From positions 186,001-250,000 of the forward strand of contig NZ_BMOE01000003.1 in assembly GCF_014646915.1 (NCBI RefSeq): DNA of 64,000 nt. Direction: 5' to 3'. Below the pieces are notes generated by a model. It saw only the letters and a list, made by a program, of their open reading frames with translations. It made no database searches and had not been told where the DNA came from. The translations under genes were made by a program, and so were the position numbers. The DNA is from Deinococcus aquiradiocola (GTDB lineage: Bacteria > Deinococcota > Deinococci > Deinococcales > Deinococcaceae). This document shows, piece after piece, positions 44,844 to 52,904 of this stretch (positions are counted from its first letter, which is position 1; each line of letters starts with the position of its first letter).

Positions 44844-44868
44844 AGGGGAACCGCAGAAGGAGGCCGGA

Positions 44869-45504
44869 TCAGAGCGCGAAGTGCATCAGCAGACCCACGG
44901 CGACGCTTCCACCCAGCAGGGCGAGGAGGGCCGAGGCGCGCAGCTTCTTGAGGTACAGCAGCATCGCGAGGCCCGTGAGGGAGATCAGGATCAGGAAGTA
45001 CCCGGCGAGGTCGAGGGCGACGGACCACGCGCTGCCCGAGTCGCGGCCCCGGTGCAGGTCGCCCATCGCGGCCACCCAGCCCTGCGAGTCGACGTTCGCG
45101 GTGTACGTGCCCGTCGCGGGGTCGATGGTGACGTCGGCGCTGTAACCGGGCGCGCGGAAGCTGAGGGTGTCGCCGCCCGGGTCGGCGCGGTAGTCGCCGG
45201 CGGTGCCGTGCAGGCCGCGCGTTTCGAGGGCGCGCGTGACCTTCAGCCAGTCGACGGCGTTCCCGGCGCGCCAGTCGGCGGGGAGGGTGCCTGTCACGGT
45301 GCTGCGCGTCTCGGTGCTGCCGAGCGTCCAGTCGGGGTGGTTGAGGAGTACGCCGGTCGCGGAGAAGAACAGCACGATCAGCAGGCTGATCATGGAGGTG
45401 TACACATGCAGCCAGCGGGCGACGCCGTAACTGCGCTGCCTGACGCTGCGGGGGCGGCGGGCGGCGCGGGCGGGCGGGGCGTCAGGCGTGCTTGCGGTAC
45501 TCAA
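44869..45504 (-). CDS. PepSY-associated transmembrane protein
   Basis: 211 aa from a TTG with AAGGA 8 nt upstream; no later start fits. A basic N-terminus precedes a first helix (WLHVYTSMISLLIVLFFSATGVLLNHPDW, with the typical His and LNHP). An outside PepSY-like domain follows (VTRALETRGLHG, GYSADVTIDPATGTYTA, MGDLHRGRD), then two C-terminal helices. Such proteins act in iron/flavin reduction or export-linked processes. It overlaps the DUF2271 gene by 23 nt, a common pair. Confidence 0.78.
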   Translation of the reverse strand: MSTASTPDAPPARAARRPRSVRQRSYGVARWLHVYTSMISLLIVLFFSATGVLLNHPDWTLGSTETRSTVTGTLPADWRAGNAVDWLKVTRALETRGLHGTAGDYRADPGGDTLSFRAPGYSADVTIDPATGTYTANVDSQGWVAAMGDLHRGRDSGSAWSVALDLAGYFLILISLTGLAMLLYLKKLRASALLALLGGSVAVGLLMHFAL

Positions 45505-46066
45505 CCTTCACATCCTTCAGTTCGGCGTTGTCGGCGAGGCTCTGTTTGAGGGGCGTGGCGGCGAGCGTGACCCGGGCGGACGTGAGGCTGTACGGGCCGT
45601 GCTCACGGGCGCTCTCGACGTTCACGGTGTACGCGCCCTGCGGGACGGCCTTGCCCTGGTCGTCCCTGCCGTCCCAGACGACGGTGTACGTGCCGGGCTG
45701 TCGGGTGGGGCTGGTGGTGGTACCCGTGAGGGCGGGCGTGCTGGACGCGGCGGTGAACCAGCGGCGCAGTTCGTCGAGGTAGCGGTTGCCGCGCGGCGGG
45801 TTGAGCATCCAGAGGCTGACGGTGCGGACGGGCTTGCCGGACGCGTCCTCGATCCACACGGCGACGTAGGGGCGCTGGTAGCGCCCGCCGGTGGACGCGA
45901 AGGTCGTGAAGGTCACGGCGAGTTCCATGGCGGCGTTCCACGGGACGGCCTTGGTGGGCGCGACGGCCCCTGCGAACCGGCCGAGGGCGAGGGTGGCGGC
46001 GGCAGCGGCGCTGCGGGCGAGGAAGCCTCGGCGGGTGACGACGCCGTTCTTGATGGTGTGACGCAT
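45482..46066 (-). CDS. DUF2271 protein with Tat signal
   Basis: 194 aa. The N-terminus TRRGFLARSAAAAATLALG is a twin-arginine signal, so it is exported folded, perhaps with a cofactor. The mature part contains RPYVAVWIEDASGKPVRTVSLWM and the FlgD-like strand YTVVWDGRDDQGKAVPQGAYTV. AGGAG precedes the ATG. Probably works outside the membrane with the PepSY partner in metal or flavin handling; function not established. Confidence 0.8.
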   Translation of the reverse strand: MRHTIKNGVVTRRGFLARSAAAAATLALGRFAGAVAPTKAVPWNAAMELAVTFTTFASTGGRYQRPYVAVWIEDASGKPVRTVSLWMLNPPRGNRYLDELRRWFTAASSTPALTGTTTSPTRQPGTYTVVWDGRDDQGKAVPQGAYTVNVESAREHGPYSLTSARVTLAATPLKQSLADNAELKDVKVEYRKHA

Positions 46067-46159
46067 GGAGTCTCCTGGGGTGGGTCCGTGTGAGTGGGGC
46101 GGAACGGTCGGGAGGCCCGCACGGGGCGGGCGTCCGCTCAACGCAGTCTGGCGCCGCCC

Positions 46160-46192
46160 GGTTAACGCAGGGTTAACAGCGGGGCGTACACT
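46160..46192 (+). promoter_or_regulatory. GGTTAAC direct repeat and -10 upstream of the VIT gene
   Basis: GGTTAAC occurs twice, at 46160-46166 and 46171-46177, exactly 11 bp (one helical turn) apart, followed by a TACACT box (46187-46192). The spacing is typical of OmpR/PhoB-class regulator sites. Confidence 0.4.
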
Positions 46193-46243
46193 GCCTTCAC
46201 GGTTCGCCCCGGTGCGCTGGACGGCGCGCCCGGCGGAGGCACG

Positions 46244-46963
46244 ATGTACAGAGCGGTCAGCAGGCACAGGGAAACGCATTTCACGGGGTCGGAAACGGTG
46301 CGGGACGTGGTGATCGGCATGAGCGACGGGCTGACCGTGCCGTTCGCGCTGGCGGCGGGCCTGTCGGGCGCGGTGGCGAGCGGGCACGTGGTGCTCGTCG
46401 CGGGCATCGCGGAGATGGCGGCGGGCAGCATCGCGATGGGCCTGGGCGGGTACCTCGCGGCGCGCAGCGAGCACGAGTCGTACGTCGCGGAGCGCGCCCG
46501 TGAGGAGCGCGAGGTGGAAGAGAAGCGGGACGCGGAGATCGACGAGGTGCGCGAGGTGTTCGCCAGGTACGGGCTGAGCGGCGAGCCGCTGGAGGCCGCG
46601 ACGCGGGCCATCGTGAGCGACCGCACGGCGTGGGTGGATTTCATGATGCGCGAGGAGCTGGGACTGGAGGAACCGGACCCGAAACGGGCGTTGCGCTCGG
46701 CCGTCACGATCGGCGGGTCGTACATCCTGGGCGGCGTGATTCCGCTCGCGCCGTACGCGCTGAGCCTGTCGGTGGGGCGGGCGCTGCTGTGGTCGGTGGT
46801 ACTCACGCTGGTGGCGCTGTTCGTGTTCGGGGCGCTGAAGGGGCGCTTCACGGGCGTGCCGGTGTGGCGCAGCGCGCTGCAGACGACGCTGGTGGGGGCG
46901 GCGGCGTCGGCGGTGGCCTTCATGATCGCGCGGCTGGTGTCGGGCGGCGGCGCGTCACTGTAG
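46244..46963 (+). CDS. VIT1/CCC1 family Fe2+/Mn2+ transporter
   Basis: 239 aa. SETVRDVVIGMSDGLTVPFALAAGL and AEMAAGSIAMGLGGYLAARSE are the metal-path helices; a charged cytoplasmic helical domain (EREVEEKRDAEIDEVREVF) binds metal, and three further helices end the protein. It exports or stores Mn or Fe, relevant to oxidative-stress resistance. GGAGG is 4 nt before the ATG. Monocistronic with its own hairpin. Confidence 0.88.
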   Translation: MYRAVSRHRETHFTGSETVRDVVIGMSDGLTVPFALAAGLSGAVASGHVVLVAGIAEMAAGSIAMGLGGYLAARSEHESYVAERAREEREVEEKRDAEIDEVREVFARYGLSGEPLEAATRAIVSDRTAWVDFMMREELGLEEPDPKRALRSAVTIGGSYILGGVIPLAPYALSLSVGRALLWSVVLTLVALFVFGALKGRFTGVPVWRSALQTTLVGAAASAVAFMIARLVSGGGASL

Positions 46964-46976
46964 GCCACGGCACAGC

Positions 46977-47011
46977 CTGCGGGGGGGGTGTGCCGGGCCG
47001 CCCCCTCGCAG
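46977..47011 (+). terminator. Terminator hairpin after the VIT gene
   Basis: 11-bp stem (CTGCGGGGGGG with CCCCCTCGCAG, one G-T pair) and a 13-nt loop, 14 nt after the stop. Confidence 0.55.
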
Positions 47012-47143
47012 CCTGACGCGGCGGCGCCCGCGCGTCCCGGACGACTCCGGCCCTTATATATGCAGTTCGTGCCGGTTTGGATCTTCATCTTCATCACCGG
47101 ACCTTCAGGAAGCGTTGTCAATTCCCTGTAAGACATGGAAGGT

Positions 47144-47158
47144 TAAGGTCAGCGCATG
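47144..47158 (+). promoter_or_regulatory. TANNNT box before the flippase-GT2 start (leaderless pattern)
   Basis: TAAGGT (47144-47149), then 6 nt, then the ATG at 47156. The same bases (AAGGT) could act as a weak ribosome site. A TTGTCA at 47115-47120 is too far away for a standard -35. Confidence 0.35.
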
Positions 47159-49132
47159 ACCTCCACCGCCCGGCGGGCCCTGAACGGCAGCACCCTGCTG
47201 CTCGCCGCGATCATGGTCGTCAACGTCCTGAACTACGGGTACGCGCTCGTGCTCGGCCGTGCGCTCGGCCCGGAAGCGTACGGGGCGTACGCGACCTTCG
47301 TGGCCCTCTTCCTGATCGTGAGCCTGTGGCCGCTTACCCTGCAGCAGGTGGCGGCCCGCGCCGCCGCGACGGGCGAGAGTGCCCGCGCGTACCTGCAGCC
47401 GCTCGCGGTGCGCAGCGGCCTGGGCCTGGGCGTGGCGCTGGCCCTGCTGGCCGTGCCGGTGTCGGGCGTCCTGAAGGTGCCGCTCGCGTGGCTGCTGGGC
47501 CTCGCGGCGCTCAGCCCGCTGCTGTGCGTGACGGGCGTCCTGCGCGGAGAGGCGCAGGGCGAGTCGCGCTTCCTGCCGTTCGGGCTGAACATGGTGCTGG
47601 AACACCTCGGCAAGATCGTCCTCACGCCGCTCGCGCTGCTCGTCGTGCCGGGCGCGTCCGGCGCGGCCCTCGCGACGCTGGCGGCCTTTCCGGCCACGGT
47701 GGCGCACCTGTGGCGGCGCGGGCCCGGACGCGCGGTGGGGCCGGACGCGCGCCGGGCGGCCCTGCGCTTTGCGGTCCCGGCCTTCGCGGGCCTCGCGGCG
47801 CAGGCGGTCATCATGAACAGCGACGTGCTGATCGTGCGGGCCGCCCTGCCGACCGCCGAGTCGGGCGTGTACGCGGCCGTGTCGATCATCGGCCGCGTGG
47901 TCTTCTACGGCGCGTGGGCGGTCAGCACCGCGATCTTCCCGATGGTGGCCGCCCGCGCCGGGAAGGGCCGGGAGCTGCTGTGGCTGTCGCTGGGACTGAC
48001 ACTCGCCGTCTCGGGCAGCGTCACGGCGGTGTGCGCGCTGTTCCCGTCCGTGATCGTGCAGGCGCTCTTCGGGGGCGGGTATGCGGCGGGCGCGGCGATC
48101 CTCGCGCCGTACGCGCTCATCACCACCCTGTACGCCCTGTCGAACGCGGCCTCCACGCACGCGCTCGCGCAGGGGCAGGGCAGCACCGCGTACCTGTCGG
48201 CCGTCTTCGCCGTCCTGCAGGTCACGCTGCTCGCCGTCCATCACGCCACCGTCCAGGCGGTCCTGCAGGACCAGCTGATCGCGCAGTCGCTGCTGCTGCT
48301 CGCCACGCTGGCCCTGCTGCGCCGCCGCTCACCCGCTGCCGTCACCGCCCCCCCGAAGGAGAGTCCCTTGTCTTACGCTGAATTCCAGACCTGGAAGGCA
48401 CAGTCTCTCGACACGGTCGAACTGTCGATCGTCATTCCCGCCTACAACGAAACCGAACGCATCCTGCCGACGCTGGGCGCCATCGCGGTCGCCGTGTCCG
48501 GCATGGGCGTCCCCTGGGAGCTGATCGTCTCGGACGACGGGAGCCGCGACGGGACCGCCGACCTCGTCGAGACGCTCGGTTGGGCGAACCTGCGGGTGCT
48601 GCGGCACGCGAACACCGGGAAGGGCGGCGCCGTGCAGCGCGGCGTGCGGGCGGCCCGCGCGCCGAGGGTGCTGTTCGCGGACGCGGACAACAGCACGCCG
48701 ATCGAGGAGCTGCCGCGCCTGCTGGCCCTGCTGGACGAGGGGTACGACATCGTGGTCGGCTCGCGCGCCGCGTCGGGCGCCGTGGAGGAGAACAAGAGCG
48801 CCCTGCGCAAACTCGTGTCGGGCGGGCTGCGCGTCACGGCGCGCATCCTGAGCGGCGTGACGGTGCAGGACACGCAGTGCGGCTTCAAGCTGTTCGGGCC
48901 GCGCGCGCTGCAGCAGGTGTTCACGCGTCAGCAGATGCAGGGCTTCTCCTTCGACCTGGAGCTGCTGTACCTCGCGCACCGGTTGCGCCTGCGGGTGGCG
49001 GAGGTGCCGGTGCGGTGGTTCGACGCGCCGGGCAGCAAGGTCAGCTCGGTGCGCGACTCGCTGCGGTTCCTGCGGGACATCTACGCCGTGCGGCGCCTGG
49101 ACCAGAGCGGCGCGTACCGGTGGGAGGCCTGA
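47156..49132 (+). CDS. Polysaccharide flippase fused to a GT2 glycosyltransferase (DPG-synthase-like)
   Basis: 658 aa in one open frame. Residues 1-390 are a Wzx/MurJ-like lipid-glycan flippase with 11-12 helices (GYALVLGRALGPEAYGAYATF, NSDVLIVRAALPTAESGVYAA). Residues 415-658 are a family-2 transferase like dolichyl-phosphate glucose synthases: LSIVIPAYNETERI, VSDDGSRDGT, FADADNSTPIEE (DxD) and VQDTQCGFKLFG. At the junction AAGGAG (48356-48361) stands 6 nt before an in-frame TTG (48368, codon 405), so the transferase may also be made alone. First gene of a nine-gene operon. Confidence 0.85.
   Translation: MTSTARRALNGSTLLLAAIMVVNVLNYGYALVLGRALGPEAYGAYATFVALFLIVSLWPLTLQQVAARAAATGESARAYLQPLAVRSGLGLGVALALLAVPVSGVLKVPLAWLLGLAALSPLLCVTGVLRGEAQGESRFLPFGLNMVLEHLGKIVLTPLALLVVPGASGAALATLAAFPATVAHLWRRGPGRAVGPDARRAALRFAVPAFAGLAAQAVIMNSDVLIVRAALPTAESGVYAAVSIIGRVVFYGAWAVSTAIFPMVAARAGKGRELLWLSLGLTLAVSGSVTAVCALFPSVIVQALFGGGYAAGAAILAPYALITTLYALSNAASTHALAQGQGSTAYLSAVFAVLQVTLLAVHHATVQAVLQDQLIAQSLLLLATLALLRRRSPAAVTAPPKESPLSYAEFQTWKAQSLDTVELSIVIPAYNETERILPTLGAIAVAVSGMGVPWELIVSDDGSRDGTADLVETLGWANLRVLRHANTGKGGAVQRGVRAARAPRVLFADADNSTPIEELPRLLALLDEGYDIVVGSRAASGAVEENKSALRKLVSGGLRVTARILSGVTVQDTQCGFKLFGPRALQQVFTRQQMQGFSFDLELLYLAHRLRLRVAEVPVRWFDAPGSKVSSVRDSLRFLRDIYAVRRLDQSGAYRWEA
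48356..48370 (+). promoter_or_regulatory. Internal ribosome site and TTG start inside the flippase-GT2 gene
   Basis: AAGGAG with 6-nt spacing to an in-frame TTG exactly where the transferase domain begins. It marks either a relic of two separate genes or an active second start. Confidence 0.5.
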
Positions 49133-50313
49133 TGCATCTCGTGCTCGTGACCGCGTTCCCGCCGAGTCTCGGCAGTCTGAACGAGTACGGCGCTCACCTC
49201 GCGCGGGTGATGGCCGCCAAGCCCGAGGTGACGCGCCTGACGGTCCTCGCGGACGAACTGCCGGACCCGGCGCTGTCCCGCCACGACCCGCAGCACGTGC
49301 GGCGCGTGTGGCGCTTCAACGACCCCGGCAACGCCCTGCGGATCGCGGCGGCCCTGCGGGACCTGAAGCCGGACGCGGTGCTGTACAACCTGCAGTTCGC
49401 GTCGTTCGGGGACCGCAAGGTCCCGGCGGCGCTGGGGCTGCTCGCGCCGCTCGTGACGCGCCTGGGCGGCACGCCGACCGTGACGCTGCTGCACAACATC
49501 TTCGAGACGGTCGATCTGGAGAAGGCGGGCTTCGGGTCGAACGTCGCCGTGAACCTCGTGACGCGCGCGGCGGGCCGGGTGTTCACGCGCGTCCTGATGG
49601 GCAGCCACCTGCTGGCGCTCACCATGCCGCGCTACGTGGAGACGCTGCGGGACGCGTACGGGGCGCGCAACGTGTTCCTCGCGCCGCACGGGTCGTTCCA
49701 GGAGCCGGAACCGGCCGCGCCGCTGCCGGAGCGGCGCACCGTCATGACCTTCGGGAAGTTCGGGACGTACAAGCGCGTCGAGGTGCTGCTCGACGCGCAC
49801 CGGCTGCTGCTGCAGCGCGACCCGGACGTGCGGCTCGTGATCGCCGGGAGCGACTCCCCGAACGCGAAGGGGTACCTGGCGGCCGTGCAGGAACGCCACC
49901 GGGACGTGCCGAACGTGACCTTCACCGGGTACGTCGCCGAGGAGGACGTGCCGCGCGTCTTCCGGGAGTGCAGCGTCGTCGCGTTCCCGTACAACAGCAC
50001 GACCGGGTCGAGCGGCGTGCTGCACCAGGCGGGCGAGTACGCGCGGGCGGCCGTGATGCCGCGCATCGGGGACCTCGCGGACCTGATCGAGGAGGAAGGG
50101 TACCGCGCGGAATTCTTCGAGCCGGAGGACGCCGCGAGTCTCGCGGAGGCGCTGTGGCGCGTGATCGAGACGCCGGGCCGCGCGCGGGACCTCGGACTCG
50201 CGAACCTGAACGCCGCGCGCGGCCTGTCGCTGAGCGACGTGGCCGACTGGTATCTGTTACAGTTCCAGCGGCTGAGCGCCCCGCGGGGCGTGGCCCTGGG
50301 AGGTAGCGCGTGA
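49132..50313 (+). CDS. Family-4 glycosyltransferase
   Basis: 393 aa GT-B fold. N-terminus LVLVTAFPPSLGSLNEYGAHL; donor-site region TVMTFGKFGTYKRVEVLLDAH, VRLVIAGSD, NVTFTGYVAEEDVPRVF and the GT4 segment STTGSSGVLHQAGEYARA. The catalytic Glu of the usual EGFG motif is replaced by this serine-rich loop. The ATG overlaps the previous stop (TGATG). It likely adds a sugar to the lipid-linked glycan handled by the upstream flippase. Confidence 0.85.
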   Translation: MHLVLVTAFPPSLGSLNEYGAHLARVMAAKPEVTRLTVLADELPDPALSRHDPQHVRRVWRFNDPGNALRIAAALRDLKPDAVLYNLQFASFGDRKVPAALGLLAPLVTRLGGTPTVTLLHNIFETVDLEKAGFGSNVAVNLVTRAAGRVFTRVLMGSHLLALTMPRYVETLRDAYGARNVFLAPHGSFQEPEPAAPLPERRTVMTFGKFGTYKRVEVLLDAHRLLLQRDPDVRLVIAGSDSPNAKGYLAAVQERHRDVPNVTFTGYVAEEDVPRVFRECSVVAFPYNSTTGSSGVLHQAGEYARAAVMPRIGDLADLIEEEGYRAEFFEPEDAASLAEALWRVIETPGRARDLGLANLNAARGLSLSDVADWYLLQFQRLSAPRGVALGGSA

Positions 50314-50618
50314 ACATCGTGAAGACCGAACAGCCGCAGGGAACGGTGTGCCGCCTGGAGGGCCGCTTCGACGCGCACGTCGTCCCGCAGGTGAGGGCGG
50401 CGCTGGAGCCGGTCCGGCAGCCGCTGTTCCTGGACCTGTCGGGCGTGGGCTTCATCGACTCGTCGGGCCTCGCGGCGCTCGTGGGCCTCTTCAAGAAGGC
50501 GCGGGAGGCGGGCGTGCTGTTCGAGATCAGCGGCATTCAGGACCCGGTGCGGCTCATTCTGGAACTCACCGGTCTGGACGCGATCCTGCCGATCCGAGTG
50601 CCGGGCAGGCCGCAATGA
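50310..50618 (+). CDS. STAS-domain anti-sigma-factor antagonist (SpoIIAA/RsbV type)
   Basis: 102 aa. LEGRFDAHVVPQVRAAL, then FLDLSGVGFIDSSGLAALVG with the phosphorylatable Ser of DSSG. It should alternate between a free form and a phosphorylated form controlled by the phosphatase-kinase protein encoded next. GTG start overlaps the GT4 stop; the stop overlaps the next ATG. Confidence 0.88.
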   Translation: MNIVKTEQPQGTVCRLEGRFDAHVVPQVRAALEPVRQPLFLDLSGVGFIDSSGLAALVGLFKKAREAGVLFEISGIQDPVRLILELTGLDAILPIRVPGRPQ

Positions 50619-52165
50619 CCGAAGCGCTCGATCAGGCGCTGGAGTCGACGCTGGCAGCCCTGGCGGACAGTTACGACCAGCTGGTGTTCCTGCAGCAGGC
50701 GGTGGACCGCGCGCTCAAGGCGACCGGCATGCCGGACCTGCTGAACCTGATCACGGACGCGCAGAACCTGATGGGCGCGGGCGGCTTCGCCCTGTCGCTC
50801 GCGGGCCGCTGGGTGGGAGCGGTTCCTTCGTGGCTGGACGCTCAGCCGAGGCCCGACACGCACGCCTTTGAACTGCCTGTGCGGCACCTGCCGGGCCCGG
50901 CGTCGTTCCTGGGCGTGCCGTTCACGGGCGGCTGGGTGGCGTTCTGGGACAAGCACTCGCCCTTCAGTGCGGGCGACGCGCGGCTCGCGCAGACGCTCAG
51001 CGACCTGATCGTCTCGACGCTCGAAGCGATCGACGCGCGCGAGCAGCGGTTCCGGCAGGAGATGGAGGAGCACGACCGGGCGCTCGCGTCCCGCATCTGG
51101 CGGCACCTCGTCCCGGCGACCCTGCCGGAACCGTTCGGGTACCGGCTCAGCACGCGGTCGGAGCCGGCGTCGCAGGTGGGCGGAGACTTTCACATCGCGC
51201 TGGGGCCGTGGATCATGGTGGGCGACGTGAGTGGCAAGGGCATCGCGGCCGCGCTGTTCACGGGGATGTTCGTGAGCAGCCTGCGCCTCGCCATCCAGCA
51301 CGAGGACGTGGGCGCGGCGGTCGCGCAGGCGCTGCACGCGCAGCTGGAGGACGCCGGGATGCTGGCCACGCTGGCCGTGATCTACCTGGAAGGCAACGGC
51401 GCGTTCCGGTACCTGAGCATGGGGCACCCGCCGATCCTGATCCGGCGCGCGGACGGCACGGTGGACTCCCTGCGGGCGACCGCGCCGCCGCTCGGGACCT
51501 TCCAGCTGGAACGCTATCCGATGCTGCCCGGCCGGATCGAGCCGGGCGACCTGATGTGCCTGTACAGCGACGGGCTGAGCGAGGCGCAGCGCACCGGCCG
51601 GAACGGCGAGCTGGAACTGTTCGAGTACGAACGGATCGCGCAGGTGCTGACGCGCGCGCTCACGCCCGCGCACGGCCTGGAGCTGCTGCAGGAGGCGATG
51701 ACCGGCTGGACGGTCGACGACGACCTCACGGTCGTGCTGCTGCAGTACGCTCCTGAAGGGAAGGTGAATCGCGTGCGGAACAACACCCTGAAACTGCGCC
51801 TCCCGGCGGACACGGCCGAACTCGCCGCGCTGGGCGTCTTCGTGCGCGACGGCTGCCAGCGCCTGCCGGAACCGGGCCTGCCGGAAGTGGCACTCACGGA
51901 ACTCGCCGTGAACGCCATCGTGCACGGGCACGCCAGCCACCTGCAGCTCACGCTGCACGACCAGGACGACGGCATCCTCATCACGCTGGAGGACGACGGC
52001 GCGCCGTTCGACCCGACGCTCGCGCCGGAACAGGCGGCCGGTGAGCTGCGCGAGGGCGGCTACGGCCTGCTCATCGTGCGGCGCAGCGCGAGCCGCATCA
52101 CCTACACCCGCAGGGGCGCGTGGAACTGCACGGAGCTGCTGTACGCCAACGGAGGACCATCATGA
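50615..52165 (+). CDS. SpoIIE-type PP2C phosphatase fused to an RsbW-like HATPase domain
   Basis: 516 aa. Residues 15-160: GAF-like sensor. Residues 170-375: SpoIIE/RsbU phosphatase with EPASQVGGDFHIA, MVGDVSGKGIAAAL, LSMGHPPILI, CLYSDGLSEA and DDDLTVVLLQY. Residues 385-516: anti-sigma kinase-like HATPase with LTELAVNAIVHGHA, LEDDGAPFDP and GGYGLLIVRR. It thus carries both activities that act on STAS proteins. STAS genes overlap it by 4 nt on both sides. Confidence 0.9.
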   Translation: MTEALDQALESTLAALADSYDQLVFLQQAVDRALKATGMPDLLNLITDAQNLMGAGGFALSLAGRWVGAVPSWLDAQPRPDTHAFELPVRHLPGPASFLGVPFTGGWVAFWDKHSPFSAGDARLAQTLSDLIVSTLEAIDAREQRFRQEMEEHDRALASRIWRHLVPATLPEPFGYRLSTRSEPASQVGGDFHIALGPWIMVGDVSGKGIAAALFTGMFVSSLRLAIQHEDVGAAVAQALHAQLEDAGMLATLAVIYLEGNGAFRYLSMGHPPILIRRADGTVDSLRATAPPLGTFQLERYPMLPGRIEPGDLMCLYSDGLSEAQRTGRNGELELFEYERIAQVLTRALTPAHGLELLQEAMTGWTVDDDLTVVLLQYAPEGKVNRVRNNTLKLRLPADTAELAALGVFVRDGCQRLPEPGLPEVALTELAVNAIVHGHASHLQLTLHDQDDGILITLEDDGAPFDPTLAPEQAAGELREGGYGLLIVRRSASRITYTRRGAWNCTELLYANGGPS

Positions 52166-52497
52166 CCACGACCACCACGCTCGAGGGCAACGTCGCCCAG
52201 ATCACGCTCGAAGGCCGCCTCGACCTGCACAACACGCCCGAACTGCGCGCCCTGCTGCACGAGATCTCGGACCAGGGCGCCAAGTACTACTTCATGGTGA
52301 TGGACCGGCTGGAGTTCATCGATTCGTCGGGCCTGTCGGCGCTCGTGTCGGGCCTGAAGCTGGCGCGCAAGGCGGGCGGGGAGCTGGTGCTCGTCGCGCC
52401 GGGACCGACCGTCACGAAGCTGCTGGACCTGACGATGCTGAACAAGGTGATTCCGGTCGAGGAGACCCTGGCGGGCGCGAGGTCCCATGTCAGCTGA
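52162..52497 (+). CDS. Second STAS-domain anti-sigma-factor antagonist
   Basis: 111 aa from the ATG at 52162 with GGAGG 6 nt upstream. LEGRLDLHNTPELRALLHE and MDRLEFIDSSGLSALVSGL with the DSSG Ser. Similar to but distinct from the STAS protein encoded at 50310. Two antagonists with one kinase/phosphatase suggest two outputs or competition. Confidence 0.88.
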   Translation: MTTTTTLEGNVAQITLEGRLDLHNTPELRALLHEISDQGAKYYFMVMDRLEFIDSSGLSALVSGLKLARKAGGELVLVAPGPTVTKLLDLTMLNKVIPVEETLAGARSHVS

Positions 52498-52900
52498 AGA
52501 CGCGCCGCATGCCCCGTGCGTGCTGGTGGTGGACGACAACCGGGCGCTGCAGCAGCTCGCGGCGTACGTGCTGAAAAGTGCGGGCCTGCGGGTGGTGACG
52601 GCCGGTCACGGACTGGAGGCGCTGGAGGTGCTGGCGGCCGAGCCGGAGACGCGCCTCGTGATCACGGACCTGGAGATGCCGCACCTGGACGGCTTCGGGC
52701 TGCTGCACCGCATCCGTGAGCAGTCGGGGCCACCCACCCTGATCGTCACGGCGCGCGGACGGCCCGAGGACGTGCAGGAGGCCGCGCGGCTCGGTGCGGC
52801 GGGCGTGGTGAAGAAACCCTTCTCGCGCGGGCAGCTGCTCGCGGCGGCCGGGCCGTTCCTGCCGGACCTGCCGCTCGCGCCGGGCGCGGACAGCGCGTGA
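52487..52900 (+). CDS. Single-domain response regulator
   Basis: 137 aa. VLVVDDNRALQQLAAYVL, LVITDLEMPHLDGFGLL with the phosphoacceptor Asp, LIVTARGRPED and VVKKPFSRGQLL. No output domain. It overlaps the STAS gene by 11 nt. It may bring a two-component input into the partner-switching module, possibly by binding the phosphatase. Confidence 0.88.
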   Translation: MSAEDAPHAPCVLVVDDNRALQQLAAYVLKSAGLRVVTAGHGLEALEVLAAEPETRLVITDLEMPHLDGFGLLHRIREQSGPPTLIVTARGRPEDVQEAARLGAAGVVKKPFSRGQLLAAAGPFLPDLPLAPGADSA

Positions 52901-52904
52901 CCTG

